Assembly (NCBI GenBank): GCA_001515955.1
Contig: LOES01000178.1
Location: forward strand, 1 to 10,047
Direction: 5' to 3'
DNA: 10,047 nt
Source: Clostridia bacterium BRH_c25
GTDB lineage: Bacteria > Bacillota_A > Clostridia > Lutisporales > Lutisporaceae
In this document: positions 1 to 5,918 of the stretch, one piece after another
Layout of the letters: the number at the start of each line of letters is the position of its first letter
Numbering within the stretch: the first letter of the stretch is position 1
Notes under the pieces: model-generated
What the model saw: the letters and a program-made list of their open reading frames with translations, nothing else
Told to the model about the DNA's origin: nothing
The model's database searches: none
Made by a program: the position numbers and the translations under genes

Positions 1-128
1 CAAATATTAATAAAAGATTGATTGCCAGATATGGTCAGGGTCTTAAGGTTACCAGTGCACCCGGGCAGGGCACAACGGTGGAGATAAAGATCCCTCTGGC
101 AGAGCTTTGGGGAAGTGAGGTTGAATAA
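1..128 (+). CDS. Sensor histidine kinase, C-terminal fragment (cut by window edge)
   Basis: Reading from base 3, 41 codons run to the TAA at 126-128. The peptide begins NINKRLIARYGQG and continues with KVTSAPGQGTTVEIKIP. This is the last part of a HATPase_c fold: the N-x-x-x-R-L helix, then the final strands with the S-x-x-G-x-G-T-x-V pattern. The RL...YG spacing fits LytS/His_kinase-type sensor kinases, and the downstream kinase at 1374 ends in a comparable way. The stop codon is followed with no gap by the ATG of the response regulator at 129, so the two are very probably cotranscribed and translationally coupled. The kinase would autophosphorylate on histidine and pass the phosphate to that regulator. 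Sensor domain and upstream architecture lie outside the window and cannot be judged. Confidence 0.8.
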   Translation, partial: NINKRLIARYGQGLKVTSAPGQGTTVEIKIPLAELWGSEVE

Positions 129-1265
129 ATGCTGAGAATTATATTGGTGGATGACGAGGAAGATACATTGCGGGAAATAGAAGAAATATTATCAGGGGAT
201 CGCAGGCTGCAAATAGTGGGTACATTTACCGACCCGCTGAAAGTCCTTGAACAAACCGACGGCATTGAAATACACTGTGCTTTCCTGGATATAAGAATGC
301 CTGCTATCGATGGGTTCGAATTAGGGGAGAGACTCAAGCAGAGGCATCCCGGACTTCTTACCGTTTATATTACAGCTTATAGTGAATATGCGGTAGAAGC
401 CTTTGAAATAAACGCAGTGGATTATGTATTAAAACCTGTTCGGAAAGAGCGCTTATTAAAATCTGTTGATAGAATGATTGCAGAGCTGCCGATAAATAAA
501 TTTACGGATAAACCCCACACAGCTTACACAGTGCAATGCTTTGAAAGACTGGAGCTTTTTACAGGAGAAAGCTTTGTGGAGTGGAATACTAAAAAGTCCA
601 TGGAGCTATTCGCATATCTTTTATATCATAAAGGTAAATTTATGAGAAAAGAAAAGATTATAGACGACTTATGGTCTGAGTATGAATATGATAATGCCTT
701 GATAAATCTTCATACAACAATATACAGGACCAGAAAGACGTTGGATTGCTTCAATAACCGCATTGGGATAGAGTACAAAAGCAATTGCTACAGCTTGCAG
801 ATACAGGATATATATTATGATGTGGATGAGTTTGACAGGGCATATGAACATAGCAAGCTCTTTCCGGAACAAAGGATTGCCCTGCTTAAAAAAGCAATCA
901 GCATATATAGAGGTGATTATCTTGAAGAGGATTCATACATATGGTGCATCGGCCTGCAGCAGAATCTAAAGCAGAAATATACAGAATGCTTGAAAAGCCT
1001 TGCTACAATTTATTTGTCCAATAAGGACGCCGATAATGCAATTACTTCGCTGGAAACAGCAATAGACAAAGATCCTTATAATTATGAGGCGATTGATTTG
1101 CTTTTTTACGCATACAGATTGAAGAAAGACCTGCATTCCATGACGGCTTTTTATAAAAAAGTAAATGAAAGACCATATGATCCCTTTGAAGAGGACGTTC
1201 TGCATTATGTGAAAGGCCTGTTTTTAAAGAGTTATAAAAATATTTCAGGGAAAGAGTTTCTATAA
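129..1265 (+). CDS. Response regulator with receiver and SARP-like (winged helix + BTAD) output, copy 1
   Basis: A 378-residue cytoplasmic transcription regulator. Residues 1-118 form a receiver domain: acidic pair D8/D9, phosphoacceptor D54 in the motif FLDIRMP, T82 and K102 in DYVLKPV. The YITAYSEYAVEAF stretch is typical of receivers seen with LytTR regulators. Residues about 132-225 form an OmpR/SARP-type winged helix (LIN-H-TTIYRTRKTL recognition region). Residues about 230-370 are helical and match the bacterial transcriptional activator domain of SARP proteins, including IYRGDYLEEDSYIW and TPR-like helices. The start follows the TAA of the upstream kinase directly and has a GTGAGG-like ribosome site 8 bases upstream; the receiver begins at residue 2, so no later start is plausible. 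It is a paralogue of the regulator at 4459 but much richer in A+T (hand-counted lines give 30-37% GC). Target genes are not shown by the sequence; the neighbouring surface protein is a candidate. Confidence 0.9.
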   Translation: MLRIILVDDEEDTLREIEEILSGDRRLQIVGTFTDPLKVLEQTDGIEIHCAFLDIRMPAIDGFELGERLKQRHPGLLTVYITAYSEYAVEAFEINAVDYVLKPVRKERLLKSVDRMIAELPINKFTDKPHTAYTVQCFERLELFTGESFVEWNTKKSMELFAYLLYHKGKFMRKEKIIDDLWSEYEYDNALINLHTTIYRTRKTLDCFNNRIGIEYKSNCYSLQIQDIYYDVDEFDRAYEHSKLFPEQRIALLKKAISIYRGDYLEEDSYIWCIGLQQNLKQKYTECLKSLATIYLSNKDADNAITSLETAIDKDPYNYEAIDLLFYAYRLKKDLHSMTAFYKKVNERPYDPFEEDVLHYVKGLFLKSYKNISGKEFL

Positions 1266-1294
1266 AGAAGACAGGAGCCATCCTCTGTAAAGCT

Positions 1295-1328
1295 TTGTCT
1301 TGTAACCTATTGTAAGCTATGATAAAAT
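1295..1328 (+). promoter_or_regulatory. Candidate sigma-A promoter(s) for the hybrid kinase gene
   Basis: Two overlapping candidates fit, each with a 17-bp spacer. The first is TTGTCT (1295-1300) with TATGAT (1318-1323). The second is TTGTAA (1300-1305) with TAAAAT (1323-1328). Each has a 4/6 match at -35 and 5/6 at -10. They lie in the 108-bp gap between the first regulator and the kinase gene, leaving a leader of roughly 40 bases before the ATG at 1374. The kinase-regulator pair may therefore have its own promoter besides read-through from upstream. In AT-rich DNA such matches are common by chance, hence modest confidence. Confidence 0.4.
1301..1320 (+). repeat. Tandem 10-bp direct repeat in the kinase promoter region
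   Basis: TGTAACCTAT (1301-1310) is followed directly by TGTAAGCTAT (1311-1320), 9 of 10 bases identical. A further TGTAA occurs at 1286 and another near 1340. The repeat overlaps the spacer and -10 region of the candidate promoter. One-turn-spaced direct repeats are the kind of site SARP-type activators use, so autoregulation by an adjacent regulator is possible. The period here is 10 rather than 11, and the sequence differs from the repeat at 5814. Confidence 0.45.
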
Positions 1329-1373
1329 TTAATCACAAAATGTAATTATAAGGGAAAATGGTGGGATAGAGCT

Positions 1374-4300
1374 ATGATTACCGGAAATAAAGGCAAAAAG
1401 CTGCCGATTATTTTGAGCCTGGTTGTAATGCTCTTTTTTTTAGGTATATTGAGTTATGGAACGTTATACCGTTCCGGCAGCAATATACCGGAGGTGGAAA
1501 ACGGAGTACTGGATTTGACCTCCTGGGATATCAAAAAGGACGGCAGTGCAGCATTGAACGGGGAATGGGAATTCTATTGGAACAGACTGTTTCTGCAGGA
1601 GGACCTTGATAGGACGGAGGCTGCCTGGGGAAAAATGCTGGTAAAGGTACCCGGCACCTGGGATAAATATAGGAGTGGCAATGAAAGTCTTCCGGGTCTC
1701 GGCTATGCTACCTACAGAGTCAGTGTCAGGCAAGGGGGCAACAGGCTTGACGGCCTAAAAGTCATGACTACTCTGACAGCATCGAAGCTGTTCATAAACG
1801 GCAAGGAATATATGTCCTCAGGGATTGTCGGAACAGATGCAAAATCGGAAATACCGGCAAAAACACCGGCTCTCATCCGTATCGATGATAACAGCGATGT
1901 ACTGGATATTGTTTTTCATGTTTCAAATTTCACCGATGCCAGGGGAGGTATATGGGAAGAACTGCGGATAGGGGATTATGAACAGCTGGAAATGGCGGAC
2001 AGAAGGCAATTGGTGAGGGATGCCGCCATGATAGTCTATCTGCTTGTTATTTCGGTATACTACATGAGTATGTATCTGTTAAGAAGGGATTCAAAGGAAA
2101 GCCTTTATTTTTCAATTGGCTGTACTCTGATTATGGCCAAGCTGCTGGTAAGCGACAGTTATTTCATATACAGGCTGTTTCCTCATTTCAGCTACAGGCT
2201 GTCTGTTTTTCTGTTTTACATCAGCTTGTATTGGGGTGTGTTCATGTTTATGGTTTTCATAAACAGTCTTTACCCTGACACAACATCAAAAAAAGTCCTC
2301 AGGGTATATTTTATTGCGGCTTGTATGTTTACGGTATTTCATATGGTCTTACCGATTCGTGTATCTTCTTCGATAACCTTCGTTTTCGACTTGATCAATT
2401 TGACCGGACTGGCATACATACTGTTTATTATAATAAGAGCTGCTTATATAGGGCTTCCCGGAGCACGCATCATCATCTGGGGAACCTTTGTCATGGTGTT
2501 GGCAATAGTCCATGACATCATGAAATTTTCTAATATTATTACCTCTCCTTTTGACGCTTTAACGGCTGCCGGTATGGTGATTTTTATTCTTCTTCTGTCT
2601 ATTGTTTTTACTGCAAGATCCGTACAGGAGTACAAGCAGCTGCAAGCCTTGACAGATAAGCTGGAGTCCGCCAACAAGCTGAAGGATGAATTTCTGGCCA
2701 ATACCTCCCATGAATTGAGAACGCCGGTTAATGCAATGATCGCCATTACCGAGTCCATAGTAAAGGATGAAAAGTCAACCCTGGGGCAGAATGAGAAGGG
2801 CGACCTTTTACATGTGATATCAAGCGGCAGGAGGCTTGTCAGCCTCATAAACGATCTGTTGGATTACTCAAGACTCAAGCATGGAGATTTAAACCTGGCC
2901 AGAAAGGATTTTTTCATGGACAACCTTTTAAAGGGCGTTGTTCGTGAATTTTCCTTTATTGCAGCAGGTAAAAACATAGATATCTCTTATCAACGGAATG
3001 AAAAACTGCCATCCGTTAATGCGGACGAATACAGAATAACACAGGTTCTTTATAATATTATTGGGAATGCGGTCAAGTTTACGGCCAGCGGCGGTAAAAT
3101 AACTATTTCAACATTTTCAGACCAGGACACCGTATATGTATCCGTTGCGGATACCGGTATCGGGATACCGGAAGAAAAGCTCGGGGATGTTTTTGAAACC
3201 TTTCGGCAGGCCGATGCTTCAATTACCAGAAAATACGGCGGTATGGGGCTGGGGCTCAGCATCAGCCGTGAAATTATCAATGCTCATGGACGGGAAATAC
3301 AGGTAAAAAGCCGGCCGGGTGAAGGAAGCGAGTTTATATTCGGTGTGCCGGCGGAAAAAACAGACATACATCCTGAAGCAAAGCTGCCGGAAAGCAGTTA
3401 TGCAGAACGGAAGAGCTCTCTTATGGAGCAGAGCAGCGAACTGGCAGCAGCAGGGACAAAAAAAGGCATTATTGCAATTGTAGATGACAACTACGCTAAT
3501 CTTATCGGTGCGATTAATATTTTGAGGGCCGATGACTATACGGTAAAAGGCTTTACAGATCCCAGGGCGGCGCTTCGTGAAATATCCGATGATGCCGGTA
3601 CGGCTGTAGCTGTTATTGATGTGATGATGCCCGAGCTTTCGGGGTATGATGTGTGCAGAAAAATAAGAGAACGGTTTTCATTGTTTGAGCTGCCTGTACT
3701 TATGCTGACTGCAAACACTGCATTGGAAAGCATGCTGGAGGGCTTTGACTCCGGAGCAAATGACTTTTTGAAAAAGCCCTTTGACGGAGAAGAGCTGAGA
3801 GCGAGGGTCAGAACCTTGTATAATCTTAAGTATGCCACCGAAAAGGCAATCAATAATGAGACTGCTTTTTTGCAGGCGCAGATAAAACCCCATTTTCTGT
3901 ATAATACCATCAATACCATTATAGCCAGTTGCTACAAAGATGCCGGACAAGCAGCCGCCATGCTGCTTGATCTGTCCGACTATCTCCGGCACCTGTTTGA
4001 CTTTGAGTCGGAGGAGAGGCTGATACCCCTTGACAGGGAGATAGAAGCGGTAAAAGCATACCTGTCACTGGAAAAAGCAAGATTTGCCGGCAACCTTGAG
4101 TATGAACTGGAGCTTGCGGACTATAATAATACATTAATACCACCAATGATTATCCAGCCTATTGTGGAAAATGCCGTGCGTCACGGCTTGCGGAAGGTGG
4201 AGAGGAAAGGCAGCATCATCATAAAGGGAGTATGGGATGGGGATTATTATGCCCTTGTTATAGAAGATAACGGAGCGGGAATAGCCGTAGGGGACCTGGA

Positions 4301-4481
4301 AAAGATTCTGCGGGGAGAGAAGAAGGAAGGCACCGGAACAGGGTTTGCCAATGTCCGGAAGAGGCTGAAATACTTTTACGGTACGGATATTGAATTGGAA
4401 AGCTCTGCCGGCGCAGATACAAGGGTTACAATGAGAGTGAAACGGGGGGATAAGGGAGATGCTCAGGATCGTACTGATTGA
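1374..4481 (+). CDS. Hybrid sensor histidine kinase: 7TM-DISM, HisKA-HATPase, receiver, LytS-type kinase
   Basis: A 1035-residue membrane sensor. Residues 11-32 are a signal anchor. Residues 35-205 form a secreted-side domain with LNGEWEFYWN, VPGTW and LFINGKE motifs, recalling the jelly-roll sugar-binding domain of family 2 glycosidases. Seven membrane helices follow (about 216-236, 243-265, 275-297, 309-329, 333-355, 365-385, 396-413), the 7TM-DISM arrangement. A short coiled coil leads to HisKA with H446 in NTSHELRTP. The first ATPase has N561/N565, DTGIGIP (D593) and GGMGLGLS. A receiver at 698-815 has D704/D705, phosphoacceptor D749, T779 and K801. The C-terminus is a second, LytS-type kinase: H840 in QIKPHFLYNT, N933 in VENAVRHG, EDNGAGI and GTGTGFANV. 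Both kinase cores keep all key residues. It overlaps the next regulator by 23 bp, so that is its likely partner. The start has a GGTGGGA ribosome site and precedes the anchor helix. Ligand unknown. Confidence 0.93.
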   Translation: MITGNKGKKLPIILSLVVMLFFLGILSYGTLYRSGSNIPEVENGVLDLTSWDIKKDGSAALNGEWEFYWNRLFLQEDLDRTEAAWGKMLVKVPGTWDKYRSGNESLPGLGYATYRVSVRQGGNRLDGLKVMTTLTASKLFINGKEYMSSGIVGTDAKSEIPAKTPALIRIDDNSDVLDIVFHVSNFTDARGGIWEELRIGDYEQLEMADRRQLVRDAAMIVYLLVISVYYMSMYLLRRDSKESLYFSIGCTLIMAKLLVSDSYFIYRLFPHFSYRLSVFLFYISLYWGVFMFMVFINSLYPDTTSKKVLRVYFIAACMFTVFHMVLPIRVSSSITFVFDLINLTGLAYILFIIIRAAYIGLPGARIIIWGTFVMVLAIVHDIMKFSNIITSPFDALTAAGMVIFILLLSIVFTARSVQEYKQLQALTDKLESANKLKDEFLANTSHELRTPVNAMIAITESIVKDEKSTLGQNEKGDLLHVISSGRRLVSLINDLLDYSRLKHGDLNLARKDFFMDNLLKGVVREFSFIAAGKNIDISYQRNEKLPSVNADEYRITQVLYNIIGNAVKFTASGGKITISTFSDQDTVYVSVADTGIGIPEEKLGDVFETFRQADASITRKYGGMGLGLSISREIINAHGREIQVKSRPGEGSEFIFGVPAEKTDIHPEAKLPESSYAERKSSLMEQSSELAAAGTKKGIIAIVDDNYANLIGAINILRADDYTVKGFTDPRAALREISDDAGTAVAVIDVMMPELSGYDVCRKIRERFSLFELPVLMLTANTALESMLEGFDSGANDFLKKPFDGEELRARVRTLYNLKYATEKAINNETAFLQAQIKPHFLYNTINTIIASCYKDAGQAAAMLLDLSDYLRHLFDFESEERLIPLDREIEAVKAYLSLEKARFAGNLEYELELADYNNTLIPPMIIQPIVENAVRHGLRKVERKGSIIIKGVWDGDYYALVIEDNGAGIAVGDLEKILRGEKKEGTGTGFANVRKRLKYFYGTDIELESSAGADTRVTMRVKRGDKGDAQDRTD

Positions 4482-5571
4482 TGACGAACCTTCGGCATTA
4501 GCGGTCATGGAGCTGCTTTTTTCGGAGTTCCGGGGAGTCTGCATTGCAGGAAGGTATACCCGGGGCATGGATGCCCTCCAAGCGATAGAAAAGGATAGAC
4601 CGGATGCGGTATTTGTCGATATTGAAATGCCCGGAAAAAACGGGCTGGATATAGCTGTTGAGCTTGCTGATAAATATCCTGAAATAAATGTTGTCTTTGT
4701 TACCGTATATAACCAGTATGCCGTCGCAGCCTTTGAGGCCAGCGCCGCAGACTACCTGCTGAAGCCTGTGAGGAAGGAGCGTCTGGAAAAAACCATAGCA
4801 AGGCTGCAAAAGGCAGAAAAGGGTAGAAACGGCAGAAACGGCAGCCGCGAAGGAGACGGCGGAGCCCGGATACAGTGCTTCGGGAAATTCATGGTTTATG
4901 CACCCTCAGGTGCCCCCTTGGGCTGGCGGACCAGAAAGACGGAGGAGCTTATGGCCCTTCTGGTGTATTACAGGCACCGGGAACTGTCAAAAGAAAGGAT
5001 AATAGACCTGCTTTGGCCGGAAACTGAAGTGGAAAAAGCCGGAGTGCTGTTCCATACTACCCTTTACAACCTGAAAAAGTCCCTGGGGGAAATGGGAGGA
5101 AGGTTAGAACTGACAAAGGGCAGCGGCGGCTACAGGCTGCAATTTGAAGACCTGGCCTGCGATACGGAGGAATTTGAGAAAATGATACCTTCTCCGGAGC
5201 ATAATGATGATGAAAGCATCGAGGCAATTGAAAGGCTGCTTGCTATATATGCAGGGGGCTATTTCGAGGAAGACGGATATCTCTGGGCGGAAGAAAAGCG
5301 GTATGAGCTGCAGAGCAGGCTCATAGGACTGTGCCTGGAAGCGGGCAATTACTGCTTGAGTATGGCAATGTGGGAAAAGGCGGCAGAAATGCAAAGAAGC
5401 ATAATAAGGATAGACGATTTGAACCAGGAGGCCTATGAGGCGCTGATAATGGCATATGCCAGGCTCGGGAACACCGGAATGCTGCTTCAGGCATATAATC
5501 AATACATAAGCGCAATGGAGGAGTTGGGGATAACTCCCGAAAGCCTGGAGGAGCTTAAGGAAAGAAGATAG
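4459..5571 (+). CDS. Response regulator with receiver and SARP-like output, copy 2
   Basis: A 370-residue cytoplasmic regulator with the same architecture as the one at 129. The receiver (1-115) has D8/D9, phosphoacceptor D54 in FVDIEMP, T82 and K102 in DYLLKPVRKERL; the last motif is nearly identical in both copies. A Gly/Arg/Asn-rich linker (about 120-136, GRNGRNGSREGDGG) leads to the winged helix (about 138-228, with KERIIDLLWPE and HTTLYNLKKSL) and the SARP activator domain (about 232-365, including IYAGGYFEEDGYLW). The ATG lies inside the 3' end of the kinase gene, 23 bp of overlap, with GGGGGG nine bases upstream in the kinase's last codons; this indicates translational coupling and a cognate pair. 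Hand-counted lines give 50-60% GC, far above the paralogue at 129. It is the regulator nearest the surface-protein gene and the first candidate for binding the repeat at 5814. DNA target is inferred, not shown. Confidence 0.92.
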   Translation: MLRIVLIDDEPSALAVMELLFSEFRGVCIAGRYTRGMDALQAIEKDRPDAVFVDIEMPGKNGLDIAVELADKYPEINVVFVTVYNQYAVAAFEASAADYLLKPVRKERLEKTIARLQKAEKGRNGRNGSREGDGGARIQCFGKFMVYAPSGAPLGWRTRKTEELMALLVYYRHRELSKERIIDLLWPETEVEKAGVLFHTTLYNLKKSLGEMGGRLELTKGSGGYRLQFEDLACDTEEFEKMIPSPEHNDDESIEAIERLLAIYAGGYFEEDGYLWAEEKRYELQSRLIGLCLEAGNYCLSMAMWEKAAEMQRSIIRIDDLNQEAYEALIMAYARLGNTGMLLQAYNQYISAMEELGITPESLEELKERR

Positions 5572-5696
5572 CCTTTTTGTATTTCACTCTTAATTGCTGG
5601 TTGAATACCTGTATCTCCTTCATGCCCGATATATTTTTCTGAAGAGTGGCACCAGTTTTAAAGGATCTTTCCGGATGAATTAGTTGAGAGAAAAAA

Positions 5697-5797
5697 TATA
5701 ATGATAGTACTTAGTGTTTTTATTACCGTTCAGCCGGGAAACGCTTCCGGCATCAACAAGAAAAAAGCGGCAGGATATAATTTCCTGTCGTTTTTTT
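5697..5797 (+). ncRNA. Possible small transcript or leader: TATAAT box to intrinsic terminator
   Basis: A consensus -10 hexamer TATAAT at 5697-5702 lies about 60 bases upstream of a strong terminator, with a 7-bp stem-loop (GCCGGGA, AACGC, TTCCGGC) between them. Transcription from this box would give an RNA of about 90 bases with two hairpins. No good -35 box sits 16-18 bp upstream (GATGAA is there at 17 bp), and I recognise no known RNA family or riboswitch. It could equally be the 3' leader of the upstream operon's mRNA. Confidence 0.2.
5761..5797 (+). terminator. Intrinsic (rho-independent) terminator, probably bidirectional
   Basis: CGGCAGGA (5768-5775) pairs with TCCTGTCG (5783-5790), 8 bp with one G-U pair, across a 7-base loop TATAATT. 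It is followed by seven T residues (5791-5797). Six A residues just upstream (5761-5766) extend the stem and would act as the U-tract on the other strand. Partial pairing continues outward (CAACAA before, GTTG after). It ends the two-component operon about 190 bp after the last stop codon and shields the surface-protein gene from read-through. Confidence 0.85.
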
Positions 5798-5813
5798 GTT
5801 GCCAGCGCAAAAA

Positions 5814-5833
5814 TGTTCAGAAATTGTTCAGAA
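5814..5833 (+). repeat. Perfect 9-bp direct repeat, 11-bp period: candidate SARP operator
   Basis: TGTTCAGAA occurs at 5814-5822 and again at 5825-5833, separated by AT; the period is exactly 11 bp, one helical turn. The second copy ends 8 bp before the -10 box at 5842. SARP activators are known to bind direct repeats spaced by about one turn in place of, or over, the -35 region, with the last repeat about 8 bp from -10. Two SARP-type regulators are encoded just upstream. The binding itself is inference. Confidence 0.6.
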
Positions 5834-5838
5834 CCCTT

Positions 5839-5847
5839 TGCTAAAAT
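5839..5847 (+). promoter_or_regulatory. Extended -10 promoter of the surface-protein gene
   Basis: TGC followed by TAAAAT (5842-5847) is an extended -10 element. No good -35 hexamer lies 16-18 bp upstream; that space is filled by the direct repeat at 5814-5833, as expected for an activator-dependent promoter. Transcription would start near 5854, giving a leader of about 65 bases. A competing -10 is TATTAT at 5852-5857, which also lacks a -35 box. Confidence 0.5.
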
Positions 5848-5904
5848 CAGGTATTATAGAGAAATTTGCAGAATAAAATTGCTTTTGAGAATAATTTAGT
5901 ATAC

Positions 5905-5910
5905 GGGAGG
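5905..5910 (+). promoter_or_regulatory. Ribosome binding site of the surface-protein gene
   Basis: GGGAGG ends 8 bases before the ATG at 5919. A nearer ATG at 5911 is out of frame and too close, so this site fixes 5919 as the start, consistent with the signal peptide that begins there. Confidence 0.85.
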
Positions 5911-5918
5911 ATGTCAAA

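Larger units (their letters stand above)
5572..5918 (+). other. Gene-free region between the regulator and the surface-protein gene
   Basis: No convincing coding sequence is present in 347 bp. From left to right: about 120 bp without recognisable signal; a perfect TATAAT at 5697; a small stem-loop of GCCGGGA and TTCCGGC with loop AACGC (about 5732-5750); the intrinsic terminator at 5761-5797; the 11-bp-period repeat at 5814; an extended -10 at 5839; and the ribosome site at 5905. A 61-codon frame at 5714-5899 crosses the terminator and has no ribosome site, so I do not call it a gene. The terminator separates the signalling operon from the surface-protein gene. Confidence 0.75.

Noticed and set aside
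1268..1301. AAGACA and TGTCTT as an inverted repeat, with an inner AGGA-GCCA-TCCT hairpin, after the first regulator.
   Set aside because: The stems are short, mutually exclusive in part, and no T-run follows, so it is not called a terminator.
2444..2848. Antisense frames of 100-144 codons opposite the kinase and regulator genes, this one being typical.
   Set aside because: None has a recognisable domain or ribosome site and all lie opposite well-supported coding sequence.
5553..5579. AAGG and CCTT followed by T residues directly at the end of the second regulator gene.
   Set aside because: Only a 4-bp stem with an 11-base loop; the hairpin at 5761 is far stronger.
5714..5899. A 61-codon + strand frame in the intergenic region.
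   Set aside because: It runs through the terminator hairpin and the promoter of the next gene, lacks a ribosome site, and its peptide looks like translated non-coding DNA.
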